From Lateolabrax maculatus (Eukaryota; Chordata; Actinopteri; Acropomatiformes; Lateolabracidae): a DNA stretch of 64,000 nt. The stretch lies in NCBI GenBank assembly GCA_031216445.1, contig CM062218.1, positions 7,647,001 to 7,711,000 of the forward strand, written 5' to 3'. Of the stretch, positions 49,001 to 59,600 are shown piece after piece (positions within the stretch are counted from its first letter, which is position 1; each line of letters begins with the position of its first letter). The position numbers and the translations under genes were made by a program. Below the pieces are notes generated by a model that was given only the letters and a program-made list of their open reading frames with translations, made no database searches and was not told where the DNA came from.

Positions 49001-52000
49001 AACCAACAGCACCCTGGAAGGTAGAAAATAAACTAAACATGCAAAATATTTTACTATATTAAAAGTATATGCATAGTAAAGTAGTGTATTTGGATATACA
49101 GTAAATGCTACATACACCCATTTGACAGGAGTGTATGTAGTCCTGTGATCTACCTTTCAGCAGGCGGTTGTAGGCCTGTCCCCAGGTGTGACGGTGCTCG
49201 CTGGTCAGGATGCCCATCGGCTCTTTGTCCGTCTTCCAGGACTGCGACCGGATCCTCAGCAGCTGGCTGTGGATCTGACTCTCCGTCATCCGAGAGCCGT
49301 CGCTGTTGTACACATCCAGCTGGAAGAACTAGTAGACAAGCAGAGAAAAAGGAGGCCATCTTTGTCACGTTTCGCTTTCACAAACATTTGCAACAAACTG
49401 AACAATAGAAGCAATACTCGATCACAATTAGGTTTTGGCAACAGTTTGATAATACATTTAATTTTTATCAGTTTTTAAGCAAATGTGCCAAGAAGTCACT
49501 GGGTCTGACTTTTCAAATGTGAATATTTGCTGGCTTTCTTATTTCACTGTAATAGTTAATTAAATATTTTGGGTTGATTGGACAAAAAAAGCAATTTTAA
49601 GATTAGAACATTTTGGGAAATTGTGTTTGTGGTATTTTTCACTGTTTTCTGACATTTTAGAGACCAAATCACTAGTTGTTTATTGGAGAAAACAGTCGTC
49701 AGATAAATCCTTAGTTGCAGCCTTACTTGCGTTTGCCCTTATTTTTGATTTTTTTGATGCACCATAAAATCCATGTAATTTAAATCGTCCAGAGTTTCAT
49801 CATAACTTAGAGCTCCAATGACCTGATTCAGAGAGCGAGCCTGGCCAACATGTACATGACAAGATAAGGTAAATAAAGGTGAAGAGCACATATCTGTCAA
49901 TGAGGCTTATCTTAAATTAAAAGGACTGGGATTACATATCTCTCTGCCAAAAACTTGTTTAAAAGGCTCTCTGCATCTGTAACTGGTTCAGGCCTTAAGT
50001 AACATTACAGACAAAAGACGAAGGTGTGACCGCACAAGGCTCAACATGACTGCAATGTCGTATAACCTGCAATCCCAAACGGGTGATAAATGATGCTGAG
50101 TCAACAACAAGGGAGAGCAACAGAGAAAATATGAATCCGACAGCGTCATCTGTTGTCGGCGCAGCCCACCTGGTAGTTCCTGACGACTGTGATGTGTGTT
50201 GGCGAGCGGCGGGAGCGGCCGTGGTGGGCGATGTAGTCGTGCTTGGGACCGGGGATCCTGCAGGAGGAGAAGAGGAGCGGGTAGAGCTCCATGCAGAGAG
50301 GCTTCCCTCGCATGTACTCGACCGGCAGCTGGCCGCTGACGGGGACAGAAGCAGACAGAAATGTATAATCTGTAAAGTATTTCTACACTGCGGTGTTGAT
50401 ATTTTTACTAAGTAAAAGGCCTGGGTACTTCTTCCACCACTGCTGCTTCATATAAATATACGTGATACACAGTTTTCACAGGACACCGAGGACCAAAAGT
50501 ACAAGTTAGAGTTAATTTAAAGAGATTGCTGTAGATCAAATTACTGGATAATTATTACTGATGCATAAACATCCAAGCATTTAATATCATAGTTGGTTGA
50601 GCTGATTTTAACTACTTTTTATACTGTTGGACAGTTTAATCTACAAAAATGCTTCATATTTTATAAACTGATGTTTTGTTGTATTCACTGTTACTTACTG
50701 AAGACTAAGTATCCGTTTACAACCTATATTTCACCCGGGGGTGGGGAGAAGAGTTTACACTACAGGGACGTTTGAGTTGCTGTCGGCTTTGGACGGATTC
50801 TGTTACAAATAAATTTAGACACAGATTGACTTCATACAGCAGAGAAACACACACTGATGCCAGCCGGGTTTAAGGTTAAGCTCTAAAATAGACACTAGTG
50901 AAACTGACTGTAACACAACCGACTGAAAGGAGGATGACTGTAGCATTCGAACAAAGGCTGACAACAATTTCTAGTTACAAACTGGCTCTAATGATTGCAG
51001 CAGGTGATATTTAACAGCTGGTTTAATTTGCTCGTAATGGAATTACTTAATATCCTGAACCGTCTGTGCTAATTGTATTAATCCCTACAGAGCAGTGCAG
51101 CTGACGAAAATGAATACAGAAGTGATCTGTACACCATTAAAAATGGGTTTATTGAGGTCAGTATGAAGTTAAAATGCTTCTTATCCAGTGGTGGAATGTA
51201 ACTAAGTACATTTATTCAAGGACTGTATAAAAGTATAGTTTTCAGGTACTTGTTCATTACTTAGTATTTTCATTTTATGGCTCTTTATACTTCTGTACCT
51301 CTAATATTTTTCAGATTATTTTTCATACAAAACACATGAGTTTCTAAGTCCACTTATGTCAAGAATTTTCTACAAACAAGTTGATTCAAATTAAAAACTA
51401 GATGGAATATTCTCACTGCACTGCAAAATAATGTCAGAAATGTCTATAACATCAAGTTTTTTGCTGATTAAACAGCCCAAGACTTATAGAATCAGCTCAA
51501 CCTCAACCAACTACAACATAAATGCTGCTTACACATTAACACACAAGTGATCATAATGATTCATTTATTTAAGTTGATTTTGCTGATAATCCTTCTGCAC
51601 TTTCACTTAAGAATAACTATGAATGCAGGACTTTTACTCGACAATGTCGTCTTCAGTTTGCCAAAAACACAATAAATACTTCATTTTTATTTGGCTCCAG
51701 CTCAGTCGTACTTACGCGTTGATTTTGGCCTTGAAGTCCAGAACTGCGGCTATCAGTTTGGATGCAAATCTATGTGGAGACAAACATGTTGTGGTCTGTT
51801 GTTTTATTATGTAACACAGCTGATTATGTGCTCTCCTTAATTCATCACTGTACAACATAAATAGTTCATATTCAGCAAAATCTGCTAGAGGTGTCAAATG
51901 AATCTTTAGAGACTGATGCATAACAGAGCAAGATAACTTGCAAGAATGTCCGCCAAACAAATTTAAGCTTGACAACGATGAATTTTCTAATTTTGTGCAA

Positions 52001-53843
52001 TTATTTTTTCTAAACTTAAAGGCTGTAGAGTTTCCTTGACTCATACAGGAGCAGGTAATCAGGTAACAAGGTCAGGATCTACAAAATAAACAGGTGCGTG
52101 TATCCATTACTGCATGATGGCACCAAATAAACATATTAATTACGTTTGCTTGGACTGAACTGCCATGTGCTAAACTGTCAGCTCAACTAAAGAAATGTTT
52201 AATTAGCAGTTATGGGATTTTATTAACTAATCAATTTATTAGAAGAATATAGCATATTTCTAAATATCTATTGTGATGCTGGAACTTGACTTTTAACTTC
52301 CAGTAATGTGTAATGTTGGAAGTTTTTGGTTTTTCGAGACCAGAACAACGAAACAGTTGACTAATCAACAAATGAGGGCTTGTTAAGTGTGGTCTTGCCG
52401 CACTCTGAAAGTATCTATGACATTTTTCCGAGGAGTACGGGATGGCATTAAAGCCGCTACCACTGTTCACTCTGCTGTGCTGGTGTCCGTGTATGTTTGC
52501 GTACATGCCGACTCACACTAGCTGGCTCCTCCAGCCATTATAATCCCTCCGGGGCAGAGAGATAGCCGGGCTCGAGTGCACCGGCAGCGGCTGTCTGCTC
52601 TCCAGGTACGCCCACTGCACCCACCAGGGTGAGACCTACAGGGGAGATTTTAAAAGACAGTTTTAAAAAAATGTTTTGTACTGTATGAATTTATTGTAAA
52701 CATTTCTTATCTTTTATGAAGGAGGTTTCGTTTCAGTCCCATTTGTTTATAAGTTAACAAGATATCTGAGAAACCCGTTCAAAGGTTTCCGTGAAACTTG
52801 GAAGAACAAGACGTGATTTATTTTTTGTGCAGATTACTACTTAAAAAGGTGTCCACAGATTAAGTCTTTTCTCCCGTACTTTATTTAGCACCGTTGTGAC
52901 GGTATGCTCTTATTAAAACCACAACTTTAGGATTGTGCAGTCTTTCTGAAGTGTGCATGTTGAGAACCTATTTATCTAGTTCATCTTTCTATAAGAGGTG
53001 AAGAGCAGGCAGTGTTTTGGGTTTTGGAGGGTGTCAGGCACCACTGCTCTGGCCTGATATACTGATATATAACAGTGCTGTTATACCCACCCATGAGTAC
53101 TTCAAACACACCACAGCAGCTCGATCTCTGCCTCAAAACACACCCACATCCACCTCTTAACACCTGTCCCATTTCCCACCCCGATACAGCAGACACAGAC
53201 CCAGTTCTTGGTGTGTTTGGCTCTCCTCTCCAGCCCCTCCTGCAGCCTTGCACCGAGGCCGCCGGGCTTGCCGAACTCCTGCACCGTCTTGCGGGTGTGG
53301 CTGAGCTCCTCCGGGGGCAGCAGGGGCTCCAGGGCCCTCAGGTAGCCCTGCAGGGTCTGGGCCAGAGGCGGCACCGGCTGGGAGGGCACGGAGGAGAAGA
53401 AACACAGCTCCTGCCTCAACGAAACCTGCAAGATAGAGGGAGAAGTTTAATGATTTCTGCAGAACTGAGTGAAATATATTTGTTTACTGCACTGCAAACT
53501 CCTTTGAAGGCATACTCAAAGCAAGTTAAAACGTTTTAAGTGAGATTACAGTGCTGGCACAGGAACTCTGGATGTCAGCACAGTGGAATGACTGAGAGTT
53601 TGACTAAGTGCCAGTAAAAGCAGGGCCGAACTAGGGCGTTTCAAAATAGGAAGTGTGATAGTTACAGGCACGATCAGCTGCCTCTTATTCGTTTAACAGC
53701 CCCGTTGCTATAATAACTACACTGTACGCAAAGATACAGGCCAACACGTCAACATACGACTGATTTAACTCTAAAAACAGAAAGCGACTCACCCGAGACA
53801 GCCAAGCTCTGCAGCTCCCTGGTGGAAGTTTCCTCAAAATCAT
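43047..53843 (-). CDS. Carnitine O-acetyltransferase homologue with altered active site
   Basis: Fifteen coding exons on - (53843-53793, 53425-53201, 52635-52517, 51769-51716, 50335-50170, 49328-49154, 48644-48554, 47845-47758, 47652-47552, 46430-46311, 45278-45156, 45050-44915, 44792-44730, 44644-44507, 43250-43047) join in phase to 617 residues (human CRAT 626). Homology to CRAT runs full length: ARLQEGLERRAKHTKNW, KPLCMELYPLLFSSCRIPGP, KEPMGILTSEHR, VLHGGGTFSNSGNRWFDKTL, PLVPLPMPKKL, FIQVALQLAYYR, IDRHLLGLKLQAIEE and GPLVPDGYAICYNP. Active enzymes move acetyl groups between CoA and carnitine in mitochondria and peroxisomes. Here the catalytic His of YEHAAAEG is Gln338 (YEQATAEG), the TYESAS Tyr is Cys447 (ACDIVSQ) and the STS motif is RTG (547-549). 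With no frameshifts or stops, a pseudoenzyme or changed chemistry is more likely than a simple pseudogene, though recent decay is not excluded. It is probably a CRAT paralogue rather than the main crat, so no symbol is assigned. Confidence 0.9.
43490..43662. repeat. CTGCAACTAA/AATCGATTA element fragment (crat-like intron 14)
   Basis: AATTAATCAACTATTTGATTAG at one side and AATCGTTAGTTGCAGCCCT at the other mark a shortened copy of the same family. Confidence 0.6.
45540..45950. repeat. Repeat-like TTATAA/GTTTATA-rich stretch (crat-like intron 10)
   Basis: Contains ATAAATGTTTATAAAACACTATAATG, TAGTTATAAGCAG and, further on, CTTACAACTACATTATCCTG and TTATAAACCATTTATTAAAATG. These are typical of a dispersed teleost repeat with short inverted segments. 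Boundaries uncertain. Confidence 0.4.
46980..47150. repeat. Teleost dispersed repeat fragment (crat-like intron 9)
   Basis: Carries GTCATGAAAATCCATCCAACAG, GGTGGCGCTAGATGAAAAGTCA, AAAGATTCATCCTCTGG and GACATATTTCAGTCTGCACCAAAGTGGTGG. Same dispersed family as the 25045-25335 stretch. Confidence 0.6.
47921..48277 (-). mobile_element. Non-autonomous element, CAGTGGTGGAGGAAGTA family, reversed
   Basis: Ends in TACTTCCTCCACCACTG (48261-48277) and contains TACTTTTGATACTTTAAGTAAATTG and CTTTTATTTAAGTAAAGGATATGAG. This is the complement of the family seen at 28040. Located between exons 8 and 7 of the crat-like gene. Confidence 0.75.
48519..48543. repeat. (TG)n microsatellite abutting the crat-like exon 7 donor
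   Basis: In transcript sense this is a CA repeat beginning about 11 nt after the donor AA|GTATGC. The donor itself lies in the palindrome GTATGCGCATAC (48542-48553). Confidence 0.9.
49520..49725. repeat. CTGCAACTAA element, diverged (crat-like intron 5)
   Basis: TGGTATTTTTCACTGTTTTCTGACATTTTAGAGACCAAATC followed by AATCCTTAGTTGCAGCC at the right end marks another member of the family. Confidence 0.55.
51188..51650 (+). repeat. Diverged CAGTGGTGGA element (crat-like intron 4)
   Basis: Starts CAGTGGTGGAATGTAACTAAGTACATTTATTC and has TACTTCTGTACCTCTAATATTTTTC. Later remnants of the other end (GAATGCAGGACTTTTACTCG) are at about 51623-51643. A further end fragment (GGGTACTTCTTCCACCACTG) lies at about 50424-50443. 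Confidence 0.6.
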
Positions 53844-53849
53844 GTTTGC

Positions 53850-54260
53850 TTGAATCAGAAACTGTGTTGCATCTGAAAAAAAAGCAGCTGTGCACTAAAT
53901 ATTCTGGTAACTTTTTTTTTTTGTTTGTTTTGTTTTGCACGATCCGGTCAGACGATCGACGCGAAGCCCAGCCCTCGGCCTCGGTGGCGGATGATGAGCG
54001 TCTTCATCTCTCGACAGATCCTAGGCTGAAAACATGTGTGCACGCGGTGAAGAGTCAAACTCCCCCCCTCCTCCTCCTCCTCCTCCTCAGTGTCTCGGCC
54101 CCTCAAACCTCGGGCATGCAAACACTCACGTCCTGGACTTGAACTGGAGCGACGAGCCCGCACGTGTTGACGTAAAGAAATATTTCCGTAAACAGCTACG
54201 TGACTGCAAACTCAGCGCGCAGTACCGCGTCTGTCCGCGGGGGGGCGCTGTGACCGCTCA
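53850..54260 (-). promoter_or_regulatory. Probable crat-like promoter and 5'UTR exon
   Basis: On - an acceptor (TTTTTTTTCAG, boundary about 53870/53871) lies just upstream of the start codon. A donor-like CAGGAC|GTGAGT occurs at about 54129. The region to 54260 is CpG-rich with a (CTC)n run (about 54057-54089). A five-codon upstream ORF (ATGCAACACAGTTTCTGA) precedes the main ATG. Confidence 0.5.
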
Positions 54261-54643
54261 TGGAACAACAACAACAACAGCACAATATTTGTATATAATT
54301 TGTATATTCAAACACACCAGAGAGACCAAGATTGTTAAAGGAAAGACATAAAAACAGTGTTCAGCTATAGACAGTCAGAGTGGTAGATGTATTCAGATGA
54401 TTGTGTTAAGTAAAGTTACTACTAACTGTACAAATAAAAGTAATAAAAGAAAATGTAAATGTAAATCTTATTTCCAGGGTCATAATTAACTTTTAATCTC
54501 AGTAAATTTCTTTTGCCATAATTTTAGTATTTTCTTTATAATAGTTTTTTTTGTTATTTCTTTACTGCCCAGTCCTGGTACTGCAACTCCTCACTTTCTG
54601 TACATGTACAATAAAAGAAGAGACAAACCAGTTTTCAGTGATA

Positions 54644-54649
54644 TTTATT
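54644..54649 (-). terminator. Candidate poly(A) signal of the phostensin-like gene
   Basis: TTTATT on + (AATAAA on -) is about 2 kb past the stop. It is the last such signal before the promoter of the next gene on the same strand. Confidence 0.5.
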
Positions 54650-56699
54650 AGATTTTGCTCTTGAAGCCAGCTTCTTCAACCATCATAGAAAAAAATAATT
54701 TGCACAGAATTTGCATCTTCTTAAAACCAATTCAAATATTAATTTACACACAAGAAATACTGCGTTTATATAGTATGATAAACGTAATACAACCAAAAGT
54801 GAGACAGTGGCTGTAATATGATGAAGTTAACCAGTTAATTGAATTGTTTACGCCCTCGACTCTGCTTCCTCTCAGGGACAAAATAATACCTTTATCTATA
54901 TCCATACACATTAACTGAACTGTTACCAGAGTTGTCATTGTGAACAGTAAGGCTGAATTAAACCCCACAAAACACACAATCGTCCTGCACACATTGCACC
55001 TACCCTGTTCCTGCAACGTTCACCACACACCCGCTGAGAGGAGGTTTTTCCAAAAAGGCTTCACCCAAGAAAAATCAAATACACTATCTACAGTATATAA
55101 ACAGATCTTTATATCATCTGTATGGGCAAATCCAGCAGGCACATGAAACCAGATGATATAAACATCACTCTTCTGTGCTGAGGCAGTGCTGACTTAAATT
55201 TATAATTCACATAAAAGAAACTAACAAATATATTAACTAGAAAATAAAATCTTATCACTATATTGCATAGACAAGTGATTCTTCAGTGCACACCTGAGGG
55301 TCTTTTATTATATGTACCATACTTATACATTCACATTTGTCCCTCATTTTCCCTGAAATTTCCCCCAGGAAACACAGTCATGTCCCTTTTTCAACTGCAT
55401 AAACCAAACTCCACTGTACGTTTGTTTCACAGCACTCATTCATTCTGATGGTAGTTAAAACAAAACACAACAAAGATTTCAAACACTCACTTCAACACTC
55501 ACTTCAACAATTCAAATGAAACCAAACATAATGAAAATCACGTATCGTTCAACAAAATGTTGGTGGTCCCATCACATGGGCAATTTTGGCGAGGTGACAG
55601 GCTTCTGCCGAGGGCAAGACTCATCTGGAAGACAGAGACGGAGATGGAAGGAAAATAAGGTGAATCTAGGATTTATATCTATTTTATTGTTTATTTTTGG
55701 AGTTGACTTCTTCCCATTCACCAACAGTGACATTTATGGCTTTGTGAGGACCATAAATGCAGCCATACCATTCAATTTGCTCTCTAAAAGCAGCTCAAGA
55801 AAAATAAAATAAAATTTACACTTTCCATGAGCTGCGTTGCACCATAAACATTTATTTAACCTCCTCTGAGTATAAACTGCTGGTTTGAGGAATGGTGTGA
55901 AAAGAGTCGGTGGTACAAACACGTCTGTCGAATACATTTTAAAAAGAGACCCTGAGCTCACGCAGACAGATTTTATTTTCTCTTCTTCAGTAACTCTTTA
56001 CTGGATGAAATAATGTACATTCCTGAGAACAAAATGCCAAGGGGGAATAAACAGCACAGTGTAGAGAAAATAAAAAGACATCTGGAGAGCTATTGTGACC
56101 GACCACCGCTTTTAGTCCAATTCAAGCCAATTCATTACGTCTGAACATTCAAAAGATGGGTCACAAATACATTGTTCAATTATTTAAAGAGGTTCTGTAA
56201 TTAACTAAAACTGCTGGGCACCGTAGTGTTTAGCTAATGTTAATCATACAAGAATAAATAGTGCATTAGCTAGGGACTATTTTCAGCTGTGGAATAATAA
56301 ACATTTGTTGTGGTAGTCAGTATTTATGATGTGGAATAAACTACAGTGCCCAGGTTCTTCGTCACCCAGTGCAACTGCGTGACTAATTTATGTGTTAATA
56401 ATTGTTTTTTGACAGCATTGCAGCTTTATGGTGCAGAGAAATAAATACTTGTTAGTAAAATGAATTCATTATTTGTTTTGGTCTTTTTCTTGGTATTTGT
56501 TGACAGTAAGAAAAATATACCTACAGTAAAATATTGCCAGACATGTAAGTTAAGGAAAGTTCAGGCACTCCAGCCTTGTTCTGTGGTGACAACACAGTGC
56601 AAATAACAGAATGGTTTGATATCTTAGCCTGAACAAAGTCCTGAGGAGGGTCTGTAAGACATCATGAAGGGCAAAACAATCTGAATTCATAATCACACG
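54650..56699 (-). other. Probable 3'UTR of the phostensin-like gene
   Basis: About 2 kb of AT-rich, non-coding sequence between the stop codon and the candidate poly(A) signal. No complete repeat recognised. Confidence 0.45.
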
Positions 56700-59600
56700 T
56701 TACACGTTATGTTTTTTGAGAAGTGGGTGACACTGACCCACTCTTACACCCCGTCCTGTTACAATTCCCAAGCTCCTTGTTGTGCTTTTGGACACAATCG
56801 CTCCTCCCTCCACTTCAGCCTCCTCATCCTGCACTTCCTCTCCCTGCAGCCTCTCGATCTTCCACAGGTCGTGAGGGAAGGTGGTACATGCCAGCATGGA
56901 GGTCTCTGATGGGTACTCACACACCTGCTCCAGCTGGTCCTCGTCGAAACACACCTTTCCCTGTAAACATGAGTGAGGAGAAGATTATTTTAATTTTACA
57001 TTATTTAATTTGCTTTTATTTGTTGTCTCGTGTGAAGCAAACTTGGTTTTTGCATGTTTTGTGTTTATATTGTGCTCTGTGCTCTGCCCAATGTCATCTA
57101 TTTATTGAAGGCCAAATGGCATAAACTATTTTTAAAGAGTAGGTGCAACTTGAAATCAAGGAAGCCTTTGATTTAATAGTGATTCTGGGGCAAATGAGAC
57201 AAAGTTGGAGGTTTTGTAATCGACACCACAATGACAATTAATTGGTAAATTATGATCTCACTTACATACGAGATTTAAATACTGCCATAATAGTAACTTG
57301 TAATTTAGGGTGAGAGATTATCAGGAAGCAAAATTCGTCCTCTAATGATTTGAGTGGAAAACAAAAAATCTTCAATCTGTTTTACTGTACAGATCCTAAA
57401 GATGGCTGTCAAATTGGTAACCTGTTTCAAACATTTGTGCATTCAATATTCAATGAATTATTTTAGAAATCTAAACAAAATTGCATGCAAAAAGCAAAGA
57501 GCCCAGGCAAAAAGCAGTATACTTCTTATACCAACTGGGTCGTCCTTTGACGTGTGCATAAATGGTCAAATTCAAAAAAGCTCTGAGGCACTGAAGAGAG
57601 TCTCAGTCTGTCTCTGTGAGATGTTTGTACTCTGTCAGAGTAATGTTAACTGACAGCATGAGGCTTAACGCAGCAGAAATACTCCCTCTGCGGACTACTT
57701 ACCGACTGAACACTTCATGCACCAATTATTGATTATTCAGGGATGTCATCACACAGATAAACAACACATATGCACCCAGCGGAAGCAGAAACTGAGTTGA
57801 TTTACAACAACTTTTGAAATGAGACCCTGAAGTGTTTAGCTTGTCTTTGCCTGGACTGGCAGATATTTGCGAGGAGTTTATTTACTCAAAGGTCAGCGTG
57901 CTGTAAACTGACCCGACAGGAAACAGATGGGTCAGTGCAGCACATCCACAGTGTGTCTTCTAATAACATCAGCCTTGAGGCCTGGACATGTACAGTAGTA
58001 AAACACACACAGAGGTGCAGACCTGATCTGGACACAACCCTGCATGCACTATATGAGTTAACGCTGCTTTACCCTTACAGTGGCTTTCTGCAGAGGAGTG
58101 CAGATAATAGCTCTGCATTAGAGAGGCTGGGCGAATCATGTTAAGGCACAGGAGGCTAATCCTCCCTCCCTGAACCTGATTAACTCAGGCTAACCCAGCA
58201 GGACAGCAGAGGCACTGGGTGAGAGACAGAAACTGAAAGAGTTGGTGAATAAGAGAGGGAAAGAGGGAAGTTTTCATTAGCAGGACCACACTTCTCCACA
58301 GGTTCAATTCTGCTTGTTTAGTAACGCTGAAAGTTTCTATCTATGTTCAGAGAGATTTTAAATTTGGGCTGCAAACATCCAAGATTGAGCCCCATTTTAT
58401 GTTTTTATATTTTAAAAAATATTTAGACAATATTGTAATCTTTTCAAAGCTGTGTATGGGATTCATTAGAATATAGTCAGCGCAGACAAACAATTCTAAT
58501 TTAAATGAATAGATTTTGACATAAATGCCAGGCAGTCTTAAATTTAAATCTAAATATTTTTTTTGAAAAGGAAAAAAAAAGTAATTTCAAGAGTCTGAAA
58601 ACAAGCCAGAGCAGGGTGAGTGGGATGGAGAGACAATTAAAGTTAAAAGCATACATACGAGAGGAGAAATGGAGAGGAAAAAAGAGGAGGAGGAAAATGA
58701 GGAGCAAGCAGGTCACCCCCCTCTGTGACATGATGGCGTAGTTGAGATGGGGGAGGGAAGGAGACCTGACGTCAAACAGTCTGAAGGACATCAACGAGAG
58801 AGCAACAGGTGGTCAGAGAATCAGCGGGAAGTGGTCACTCACTGCAGCTAAGGAGGACTGAGGGGATTAATTCATGTAAATGATTGTTTATTCAATTAGA
58901 AGTCACAGCAACTGACAGCTGGAGAAATTATACAGAGCATCAAACTCTGGTTTCTCTTTTACTCTTGCGTCGATTACTATAGTCGAGTCTTTTGAAACAG
59001 ATGGCCCAGTACTACAACAGTTTAGCGTCTGAGTTGCATTTCGCGATTTAAAAATGTATAACGCGTCACTTCCTTGTGTTGATCTGTGCCTCTTGTTTGG
59101 AGGAAGTGAAGATGTTTGAAAGAGGAAGTGAGCAAAAACATGCAGTGTGACAGGGAGTTTCTGTCAGATGAAATTTCAGGTCTTTAATCCTCACAGTATG
59201 ACTGTCAAACTGTCATTTTTCTTTTTGGCCTCACCCACTCATGCTCTTTGTTGGCACATTAGACAACCATCAAGTTATTCTCTCATCTTTCTGTAACACC
59301 CTGTCTTCTTTCTCTTTCCATTTCACCCATGTCAAATGGAGAGTTGGAGGCCTGCTGTCAGTAACACTCACTGGTCAAAAAACTGTTTGCCAAGACTCCA
59401 GTCTAACAAACCAAACCCCTGCTAGGAAAAAGCCAAGAAGACACAAAGAGACATTTGTCTGAGAGGAACGGAGGGCTGACTCGACAAAAAAATTGCAGAA
59501 TTGGTGTGACGGTACCAGGAAGCAGTCTGCAACATACAGTTTCAGACTGTGGGGACATTTCCAGCAGTTAAACGACTCTTACATGGAAGAACATCAATAA

